NCBI GenBank assembly: GCA_945897655.1
Contig: CAMDHB010000088.1
Coordinates: 1 to 10,482, forward strand
DNA length: 10,482 nt
DNA from: Pseudorhodobacter antarcticus
Lineage (GTDB): Bacteria; Pseudomonadota; Alphaproteobacteria; Rhodobacterales; Rhodobacteraceae
Direction: 5' to 3'
Translations under genes and position numbers: made by a program
The notes under the pieces: model-generated
Database searches by the model: none
The model's input: only the letters and a program-made list of their open reading frames with translations
Told to the model about the DNA's origin: nothing
Shown here: positions 4,752-10,482 of the stretch, one piece after another
Layout of the letters: every line of letters begins with the position of its first letter
Numbering within the stretch: position 1 is the stretch's first letter

Positions 4752-6230
4752 TCAAACGCTGAGGCAGATGTACTTCAGCTCCATATAGTCCTCGATCCCG
4801 TGGTGCGACCCTTCGCGCCCCAGACCCGACTGCTTGACACCGCCAAACGGCGCGACCTCGGTCGAAATCAACCCCGTGTTGACGCCAACCATGCCGTATT
4901 CCAGCGCCTCTTGAACCCGGGTGATCCGGCCAATGTCGCGGCTGTAGAAGTAGCTGGCCAGACCAAAGATCGTGTCATTGGCGCGGGCGATGATCTCTTC
5001 CTCTGTGTCGAATTTGAACAGGGGGGCGAGCGGGCCAAAGGTTTCCTCGGTCGCCACCTTGCTGGTCGGCAGAACCCCCGTCACCACGGTCGGCTGAAAG
5101 AACGTGCCGCCCAGCGCATGACGTCCGCCACCGGTCACCACGCGGCCCCCCGTCGCCAGCACATCCGCGATGTGTTCTTCGACCTTCTCCACCGCGTCCA
5201 TGTTGATCAGCGGGCCCGTCGTGACACCGGGGGTCAACCCGTCACCGATGGACAGCTTGCCCACGGCCGCCGCCAATTTCTCGGCAAAGGCGTCATAAAC
5301 CCCGGCCTGCACGTAAATCCGGTTGGCGCAAACGCAGGTCTGGCCGTTGTTGCGGAATTTCGAAATCATCGCGCCTTCGACGGCCTTGTCCAGATCGGCG
5401 TCGTCAAACACGATGAAGGGCGCGTTGCCGCCCAACTCCATCGAGCATTTCAACACCTGTTCCGCCGCCTGCCGCAGCAGGATGCGCCCGACTTCGGTTG
5501 ACCCGGTAAAGGTCAGCTTGCGGATCTTGGGGTTCTCGCAGAACTCCTTGCCAATCTCCGACGACCGCTTCGACGTGATCACCGAAAACACGCCAGCCGG
5601 CACGCCAGCCCGTTCCGCCATCACCGCCAGCGCAATCGCCGACAGGGGCGTTTCCGCCGCAGGACGCGCCACAAAGCCGCAGCCGGCCGCCAAAGCCGGG
5701 GCAACCTTGCGCGCCAGCATGCCGTTCGGGAAGTTCCAGGGCGTGATCGACGCCGCCACACCAATCGGCTGCTTCAGAACAGTGATCCGCTTGTCGCGCT
5801 GATGACCGGGGATGGTTTCGCCGTAAATCCGCTTGGCCTCTTCGCCAAACCATTCGATGTAAGCAGCACCATAAGCAATCTCGCCCTTGGCCTCGCCCAG
5901 CGGTTTGCCCATTTCGGCGGTCAGAATGGTGGCAAGATCGTCCTGATTGGCCATGCACAGATCGGCCCATTTCCGCAGGATGGCAGCGCGTTCCTTGCCG
6001 GTGCGGGCCGCCCATTCGTGGCGGGCCTTGTCGGCGGCGGCAATGGCACGGGCAGCGTCAGCGCGGGTCAGGTCGGGCACCCTCGCGATGATATCGCCCC
6101 GCGCAGGGTTCGTCACCGGAAAGGTCGCGCCATCCGCCGCATCGACCCATTCGCCCGCGATATAGGCCTTGTTGGGCAACAGGCTGGGGTCTTTGAGCAG
6201 AGCGCGCAGATCAGTCACGGAATCGAGCAT
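4752..6230 (-). CDS. gabD: succinate-semialdehyde dehydrogenase (GabD-type aldehyde dehydrogenase)
   Basis: A 492-residue cytoplasmic aldehyde dehydrogenase that oxidises succinate semialdehyde to succinate, the last step of GABA degradation. The sequence resembles E. coli GabD throughout: ITPWNFP (162-168, with the oxyanion Asn166), GSTEVG (243-248) in the nucleotide fold, ELGGNAPFIVFDDADLD with general base Glu265, NNGQTCVCANR with nucleophile Cys299 and a second Cys301, EETFGPLAPLF (395-405) and PFGGVKQSGLGREGS near the end. The usual KPAS of NADP-dependent GabD reads RPAA here (189-192). The frame is open to 7028, but the start at 6230 is clear: GGGAGG lies five bases upstream and the family N-terminus begins there. 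It diverges from the hydrolase gene and runs toward secE. No GABA transaminase gene is nearby, so the substrate is inferred from sequence alone; another semialdehyde is possible. Confidence 0.9.
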   Translation of the reverse strand: MLDSVTDLRALLKDPSLLPNKAYIAGEWVDAADGATFPVTNPARGDIIARVPDLTRADAARAIAAADKARHEWAARTGKERAAILRKWADLCMANQDDLATILTAEMGKPLGEAKGEIAYGAAYIEWFGEEAKRIYGETIPGHQRDKRITVLKQPIGVAASITPWNFPNGMLARKVAPALAAGCGFVARPAAETPLSAIALAVMAERAGVPAGVFSVITSKRSSEIGKEFCENPKIRKLTFTGSTEVGRILLRQAAEQVLKCSMELGGNAPFIVFDDADLDKAVEGAMISKFRNNGQTCVCANRIYVQAGVYDAFAEKLAAAVGKLSIGDGLTPGVTTGPLINMDAVEKVEEHIADVLATGGRVVTGGGRHALGGTFFQPTVVTGVLPTSKVATEETFGPLAPLFKFDTEEEIIARANDTIFGLASYFYSRDIGRITRVQEALEYGMVGVNTGLISTEVAPFGGVKQSGLGREGSHHGIEDYMELKYICLSV

Positions 6231-6283
6231 TGGGGCCTCCCATTTGACGCTTGCCCATGCAATGCAGGACCAAGGCGGAAAAG

Positions 6284-6311
6284 TCCATATCCGCCGGGCA
6301 GGTTTGATCAA
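6284..6311 (-). promoter_or_regulatory. candidate gabD promoter
   Basis: On the minus strand TTGATC (6311-6306) and TATGGA (6289-6284) are 16 bases apart, about 54 bases before the gabD start. The match to consensus is modest (4/6 and 3/6). The -35 lies inside the palindrome at 6302-6313. No better pair was seen in the 93-base divergent spacer on this strand, and no good plus-strand pair for the hydrolase. Confidence 0.3.
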
Positions 6312-6313
6312 AC
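6302..6313. promoter_or_regulatory. palindrome GTTTGATCAAAC, possible operator
   Basis: A perfect 12-base palindrome lies in the gabD/hydrolase divergent spacer, directly next to the hydrolase ribosome binding site GAGGA and overlapping the candidate gabD -35. Its position suits a dimeric repressor acting on one or both genes. No regulator gene lies in the window, and the motif was not assigned to a known family. Confidence 0.35.
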
Positions 6314-6323
6314 GAGGACGCCG

Positions 6324-7097
6324 ATGGACCGCACACAGGATACCGACCGCGCCTATCAGAACAGCGCTTTCATTCCGGGGTCCGAAGCGATGCCCGACAA
6401 CTGGCGGGTGCAAGCGGCGGCGTTTCGGGCGGGTGCCCGAGCAGAACTGGACCTGCCCTATGGCCCGGGCGAACGGAACCGGTTTGACCTGTTCCTGCCT
6501 GAGGGCACGACCCACGGAGTGTTGGTCTTCATCCACGGCGGCTACTGGCTGGCCTTGGGCCGCGAAAGCTGGTCGCATCTCGCCGCCGGGGCCGTGGCGC
6601 GGGGTTGGGCCGTGGCGATGCCGTCCTATACCTTGGCACCGGCCGCGACCATCCCGCAGATCACCCAGGAAATCGTGCAGGCCGTCGGGGTTGCGTCGCA
6701 ACGCATCGCAGGCCCTGTGGTGGTGACGGGCCATTCGGCAGGCGGGCATCTGGCGGCGAGGATAGGGAACCTTGGCCTGCCGGGCGTCTCCCGCGTCGTC
6801 CCGATCTCGCCGCTGGCCGAACTGTCGCCCCTGATGCAGACCGCCATGCAGGCCGACCTGCACCTGAAACCTGAAACCTGCGCCACCGAAAGCCCCGCGC
6901 GCCACCCGCTGAGGACCGAAGCCCATGTCTGGGTCGGCGCACAAGAGCGCCCCGCCTTCCTGTGGCAGGCCCGGCTTTTGTCCGAAGAATGGGCCTGCCC
7001 GTGGACAGCCGATCCGGGTCGCCACCACTTTGACGTGATCGACGGCCTGACTGACCCTGGGTCGCCCCTGACCCGCACCTGCCTGGACGGGCTCTAG
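6324..7097 (+). CDS. alpha/beta hydrolase, HGGYW esterase / kynurenine formamidase-like
   Basis: A 257-residue soluble alpha/beta hydrolase. The HGGYW motif (71-75) forms the oxyanion hole and is shared with BNA7-type arylformamidases and the hormone-sensitive-lipase side of the superfamily. The nucleophile elbow GHSAGG (136-141) carries Ser138. Candidates for the rest of the triad are Glu208 in VGAQERPAF and His235 in GRHHFDV. PSYTLAP (100-106) is also typical of the group. ATG at 6324 follows GAGGA by five bases. The gene diverges from gabD and nearly touches the next minus-strand gene (10-base gap). No other kynurenine-pathway genes are present, so an arylformamidase activity is only one possibility; a carboxylesterase or lactonase role is equally open. 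No signal peptide is seen, so it should act in the cytoplasm. Confidence 0.88.
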   Translation: MDRTQDTDRAYQNSAFIPGSEAMPDNWRVQAAAFRAGARAELDLPYGPGERNRFDLFLPEGTTHGVLVFIHGGYWLALGRESWSHLAAGAVARGWAVAMPSYTLAPAATIPQITQEIVQAVGVASQRIAGPVVVTGHSAGGHLAARIGNLGLPGVSRVVPISPLAELSPLMQTAMQADLHLKPETCATESPARHPLRTEAHVWVGAQERPAFLWQARLLSEEWACPWTADPGRHHFDVIDGLTDPGSPLTRTCLDGL

Positions 7098-7107
7098 TCA
7101 AGCGCCG

Positions 7108-7437
7108 TCAGTTATTAGCGTGCATCCGCTCGATATAGCTGCGCATTTCCTCGGCCTCGTGCCGGGCATCGCGCAAGCCTTCCATCGCCGCCCGCAATTC
7201 GGCATCGGTCTGGGCAATCTGGCTCAGCAACTCGGCCTCGCGCTGTTCCAGATACAGGATCGCCTGATCGCGCGTCTCCTCGGCATCGTGCAAGGACTGC
7301 GCCAGACGGTCCATTTCGGCCATGTCGCCGCCCGCCACCCGGGTAAAGCGGTGCAGCAGCCAATAGGTGAACCAGCCCAGGGCAAAGGCCACAAGCAGGA
7401 TGATCGCAATCGCAAGGGTGAATTCGGTACGGTTCAT
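7108..7437 (-). CDS. small membrane-anchored coiled-coil protein, function unknown
   Basis: A 109-residue protein with one N-terminal hydrophobic helix (about 7-28, ending in GWFTYWLLHRFTR) and a long charged helical region (about 38-105) rich in Glu, Ala and Arg with heptad-like spacing, ending MHANN. The positive residues after the helix (HRFTR) suggest that the coiled coil faces the cytoplasm, so this would be an N-terminal inner-membrane anchor with a cytoplasmic coiled coil. I do not recognise a named family. It starts 49 bases after the OmpA-like gene on the same strand and is probably its operon partner; a part in envelope organisation is plausible only by context. The ribosome binding site is weak (AAAGA). 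Coding potential is supported by the coherent membrane and heptad pattern. Confidence 0.8.
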   Translation of the reverse strand: MNRTEFTLAIAIILLVAFALGWFTYWLLHRFTRVAGGDMAEMDRLAQSLHDAEETRDQAILYLEQREAELLSQIAQTDAELRAAMEGLRDARHEAEEMRSYIERMHANN

Positions 7438-7486
7438 GGTCTTTGCATGTCTTCACTGTCGCCCCGCCGCGGTCAAGAGCAAGGCG

Positions 7487-9490
7487 TCATTCCTTTGGCC
7501 GTGCTTTGGGGCGCGCGGTCTTTTCGGTGGGTGCGAAAGACGGTCCTTCATCCTCTGCCGCCCCAGCGACCGGGACATCATCCTGGATCAGCGTGAACGC
7601 GATCCGACGGTTCGCCTCGCGCCCTTCTTCCTCGCCATTATCCTCGATCGGCTCACCCTCGCCATAGCCCAGCGCTCGCATCCCCGACACATCCACCTGC
7701 CGCCCCTGCAAGGCAACCAGAACCGCCTCGGCCCGCGCCTGGCTTAGCGCCAGATTGCCTTCCTCGGACCCTTGCGCATCGGTGTGGCCGCCGATTTCGA
7801 TCCTGACCGCCGTGCAGCCCTTCAGCGCCTTGGCCATATCGTCCAGCACCGCACCCGATGCCGCATCCAGTTCCGCTGAACCTGGGGCAAAGCTGATCTT
7901 GCGCTCGGCCACCACTGCCACAACCCGGGCCAGACATTCCACCGGTGTCGGCAGGGCTGCCAGCGGGTCCAACTCCTTGTCATAAGACACATTGACCTTG
8001 AAGGTCTTGCCCTGACCCAACCCCTCGGACAGCAGTTGCGAAATCCGGGCCGAGGCTTGCTGCGACCCGCTGACCCCCGCCACCTCGACCGTATCAGGCC
8101 GAACCAGCAGGGTGCCGTGGTCCAGCTGCGCCAGCGATTGCAACCCCGCCAGAACCCGAGCGGGCCAGCCGTCCGGTGCCCCAGGGTCCAGCACCGTGGC
8201 GACATAGACATTGGTGGCCCCGAACCGCGCCCTGGCAAAACTGGCCACCGCCGCCTGCACCCGGTCATCCGTCAACCGCCCGCGCAGCTCGACCCGCCGC
8301 GTTTCGGCGGCAAGGGTTGCGGTAAACTCAATCGGCCCGGCTGCGGTTGCCTTGGGCTTTTCGGGCATCTTGGCATCCAGCGAAAACACATCCGGCAGGG
8401 CCGAACGCAATTCGCCGATCTCGCGGTCAAAGGCGGCCTGACTGACATCCGCCCCCGCCTGCAGACTGATATCGGCATCCGAGAAGGTGACCGTCCCGCC
8501 GCCCAATTTGCCCAGCGTCACAATCGCCGCACTCGTCGCCTCCCCCCAGGAGGGGCTTGGCACACCCAAGCCGATCACACATCCCGGATTGCCCTCGACC
8601 CCGGCCTGACGGGCCGCCGCAAGAATCCGGTCGCGGGCCCTATCGCTGTCGGCGGAACAGGCGTCAAACCGTGCGCGCCCGTCTTCCACCACAAAGCGCA
8701 GGGTAAACGGGGTCAGCACCGGGCGGGGGGCCGTGATTTCGGTCTGCACCGCCAAACCCGAGGGCGTTGCCTTGGCAATCTCTGCCTCGAACTTGCGCTT
8801 TTCAGTCTCGCTCATGGCGATTGCAGTAATCTCCACCCCGGCTTCTGACACCGAAATCTTGGAATGCGGCAACAGCTTCAGCGCCACGATCCCCAGATCC
8901 AGCGCAGGCGCCCATCCTTCGGGCGCGGGATAGGCCGCTGTCTGCAACATGTCGGTTTGCGGCGCGTTGCGGGTCAGCTCAAATGACGCCGCCCCCAGCA
9001 ATTCCTTGGCTGGCCCATCCGGCACCAGACCGATCAATTGCACATCATCCGCATTCCGCAGCATTTCAACCGAATAGCGCGGGGCCGCAATGACCTGTGC
9101 TGGCTCCACCTCAAACCCATCCCGCAAACGGCCCGAATCCACCACAGATCCCGCCAGGTTCATCGCCGAAAACCGCATCGCCTCATTCGGGGCGGTGCCC
9201 GACAGGGATACGATCAGCCCATCAGCATCCACCTTGGCCCAAGTGTACCCCTCGGCCAGCAGACGTGTCGTGACAGCCGAAGTCGACCGTGCCTCGATCA
9301 CATGGGCCATCCCCCAGGACATCAACAGCGCCAACGCCGCCGCCGCAACAAACGCCGCCGTCATCAACACCCCCTCACTGGGGCGCCGGGGCGGAACAGA
9401 GCCAATCGGGGCAGGGTCGGTCAGATCAGCCACGGTGGCGCAGGGTCCTTTGGGTTTGGGTGCAGGCCCGGCCGGAAACGTGTCCAGCAC
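7487..9490 (-). CDS. OmpA-family protein with inner-membrane anchor, BON-like repeats and C-terminal peptidoglycan-binding domain
   Basis: A 667-residue envelope protein. A Pro-rich N-terminus (1-42, with PPRRP) is followed by one hydrophobic helix (about 43-62). Next come a BON-like unit (about 84-128), three related units of about 125 residues (139-257, 262-383, 388-510) each centred on a Trp (193, 315, 442), an OmpA C-terminal domain (about 530-635) and a charged tail. The OmpA domain shows ISFAPGSAELD, GGHTDAQG with Asp571, LSQARAEAV with Arg586, LGYGEGEP and GREANRRIAF; Asp571 and Arg586 match the residues that bind diaminopimelate in OmpA/Pal proteins. It probably spans from the inner membrane into the periplasm and holds peptidoglycan. 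The start given is GTG 9490, just after an in-frame stop. ATG 9364 (residue 43) has a better ribosome binding site (AGGGGG) but would lose the positive residues before the helix. It lies 35 bases after ubiA, likely in one operon. Confidence 0.88.
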   Translation of the reverse strand: MLDTFPAGPAPKPKGPCATVADLTDPAPIGSVPPRRPSEGVLMTAAFVAAAALALLMSWGMAHVIEARSTSAVTTRLLAEGYTWAKVDADGLIVSLSGTAPNEAMRFSAMNLAGSVVDSGRLRDGFEVEPAQVIAAPRYSVEMLRNADDVQLIGLVPDGPAKELLGAASFELTRNAPQTDMLQTAAYPAPEGWAPALDLGIVALKLLPHSKISVSEAGVEITAIAMSETEKRKFEAEIAKATPSGLAVQTEITAPRPVLTPFTLRFVVEDGRARFDACSADSDRARDRILAAARQAGVEGNPGCVIGLGVPSPSWGEATSAAIVTLGKLGGGTVTFSDADISLQAGADVSQAAFDREIGELRSALPDVFSLDAKMPEKPKATAAGPIEFTATLAAETRRVELRGRLTDDRVQAAVASFARARFGATNVYVATVLDPGAPDGWPARVLAGLQSLAQLDHGTLLVRPDTVEVAGVSGSQQASARISQLLSEGLGQGKTFKVNVSYDKELDPLAALPTPVECLARVVAVVAERKISFAPGSAELDAASGAVLDDMAKALKGCTAVRIEIGGHTDAQGSEEGNLALSQARAEAVLVALQGRQVDVSGMRALGYGEGEPIEDNGEEEGREANRRIAFTLIQDDVPVAGAAEDEGPSFAPTEKTARPKARPKE

Positions 9491-9525
9491 CTGGTGGTCT
9501 TACGCAATGGTCGGGGCAGGTTCAA

Positions 9526-10473
9526 TCAGACCAGCGCCGCTGCGGCAAGAAACAGCGCAGGCAGCAGCCCCGCATTGCGATTGGACCGGAAGGTCACCAC
9601 GCAAGAGTCCGCGTCATCCACATTCAGCCCTCGCATCTGCATGGTCATATGCCAGCCAAAGGCCCAGACCCCCAACAGTGCCAACCCCAGCGCAGGCAGG
9701 CTGGTCCGTGTGGCCAGAACCAGCGTCACCGACAGCGCCATCAGGATCACCGTTGCCGTGATGAACCCCCAAAGCCATGGCCGGGTGTTCTGCCCGAACA
9801 ACCGCGCCGTCGACTTGACCCCGATCAGCGCATCATCCTCGCGGTCCTGATGGGCATAGATCGTGTCGTAATACAGCGTCCAGGCAATCCCCGCCCCATA
9901 CATCAGCACCGCCGCCCAACTGACCTGCCCCGCATGGGCGGCATAGGCCAGCAAGGCCCCCCAGTTGAACGCCAGCCCCAAAAACACCTGCGGCCACCAC
10001 GTGAACCGCTTGGCAAAGGGGTAAATCGCCACCAGCGCCAGTGACATGATCCCAAGTGTGATCGCCAAACCGTTATAGCTGAACAGGATCAGGCTGGCCG
10101 CCAGCGCCTGCGCCACCATCCACACCACCGCCCCCCGCACGCTCACCTGCCCCGATGGCAAAGGCCTGCTCCGCGTCCGCGCCACCTGCGCATCAATCTT
10201 GCGGTCGGAAATGTCGTTCCAGGTACAGCCCGCCCCCCGCATAAGGAACGCCCCCGCCGCACAGGATACCGCCAACCACAGGTCCCATTGCTTGAACCCC
10301 GTCTCCAGCGCCGCCAGCGCAATCCCCCACAGACAGGGGATCAGCAACAACCATGTCCCGATGGGCCTGTCCGCCCGCGACAGCCGCAGATAGGGCCGCG
10401 TCACCGCCGGTGCAAAGCGGTCCACCCAGTTGCCGGGCGGCGCATCGGCAACCGCAGCCTCTGGCGTTTTCAT
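9526..10473 (-). CDS. ubiA: 4-hydroxybenzoate polyprenyltransferase
   Basis: A 315-residue integral membrane prenyltransferase that attaches the polyprenyl tail to 4-hydroxybenzoate, the membrane-committing step of ubiquinone synthesis. The first Asp-rich motif is NDISDRKID (86-94), inside GAGCTWNDISDRKIDAQVAR, followed by TRSRPLPSG (100-108). The second is in YDTIYAHQDREDD (202-214), then GVKSTARLFG (218-227). About eight to nine hydrophobic helices are spread along the chain. LSRADRPIGTWLLL near the N-terminus is also typical of UbiA rather than of heme O or chlorophyll prenyltransferases. The length is slightly above the usual 290, owing to a polar N-terminal extension of about 25 residues. 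The ATG lies nine bases from the window edge, so its leader is not visible. It is followed closely by the OmpA-like gene. Confidence 0.96.
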   Translation of the reverse strand: MKTPEAAVADAPPGNWVDRFAPAVTRPYLRLSRADRPIGTWLLLIPCLWGIALAALETGFKQWDLWLAVSCAAGAFLMRGAGCTWNDISDRKIDAQVARTRSRPLPSGQVSVRGAVVWMVAQALAASLILFSYNGLAITLGIMSLALVAIYPFAKRFTWWPQVFLGLAFNWGALLAYAAHAGQVSWAAVLMYGAGIAWTLYYDTIYAHQDREDDALIGVKSTARLFGQNTRPWLWGFITATVILMALSVTLVLATRTSLPALGLALLGVWAFGWHMTMQMRGLNVDDADSCVVTFRSNRNAGLLPALFLAAAALV

Positions 10474-10482
10474 GGCGTCGGA

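Noticed and set aside
4518..5501. Long plus-strand reading frame antisense to secE and gabD
   Set aside because: It has no domain, no plausible start signal, and lies wholly opposite to well-identified genes.
6231..7028. N-terminal extension of the gabD frame to a 758-residue protein
   Set aside because: The extra 266 residues are antisense to the hydrolase gene, have no family character, and a strong ribosome binding site precedes the ATG at 6230.
8036..8848. Plus-strand reading frames opposite the OmpA-like and ubiA genes
   Set aside because: Arg/Pro/His-rich composition typical of antisense frames in GC-rich DNA; the minus-strand proteins there are coherent.

Overview
The window reads as chromosomal DNA of an alphaproteobacterium, most likely of the order Rhodobacterales (Rhodobacter/Paracoccus relatives). 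The base composition is GC-rich, and the L10, L11, SecE, GabD and UbiA proteins have alphaproteobacterial character. A ubiA gene next to a large OmpA-like protein with an inner-membrane anchor also fits that group. This placement rests on recognising protein families by eye; no search was run.

Layout. Positions 1-4675 hold the conserved transcription/translation cluster, read on the minus strand in the order secE, nusG, rplK, rplA, rplJ, rplL, rpoB (only the first 20 codons of rpoB are inside). The cluster is interrupted: between rplA and rplJ sits a plus-strand gene of unknown function (1585-2421), closed by a perfect 12-bp bidirectional terminator shared with rplA. The classical L11 and L10/rpoBC units are therefore separately transcribed here. 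A long structured leader, almost certainly the L10 autoregulatory leader, precedes rplJ. A hairpin with six T follows secE, another hairpin lies between rplL and rpoB, and stem-loops lie in the nusG and rplK leaders.

Positions 4752-7097 hold two divergent metabolic genes: a succinate-semialdehyde dehydrogenase (gabD, minus) and an alpha/beta hydrolase with an HGGYW oxyanion-hole motif (plus). Their 93-bp spacer contains the palindrome GTTTGATCAAAC, which overlaps a candidate -35 of gabD. The gabD 3' hairpin abuts a candidate secE promoter.

Positions 7108-10473 hold a minus-strand run: ubiA (4-hydroxybenzoate polyprenyltransferase, ubiquinone pathway), a 667-residue OmpA-family envelope protein built from one BON-like unit, three related repeats of about 125 residues and a C-terminal peptidoglycan-binding domain, then a 109-residue membrane-anchored coiled-coil protein. 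The short spacers suggest co-transcription.

No CRISPR array, insertion sequence, phage gene, rRNA or tRNA was seen. The most notable points are the split ribosomal operon with its inserted gene, alternative GC-rich folds in the L10 leader next to the rplJ ribosome binding site, the terminator-like element between secE and nusG, and the repeat architecture of the OmpA-like protein. I found no convincing evidence of a wholly new multi-gene system.
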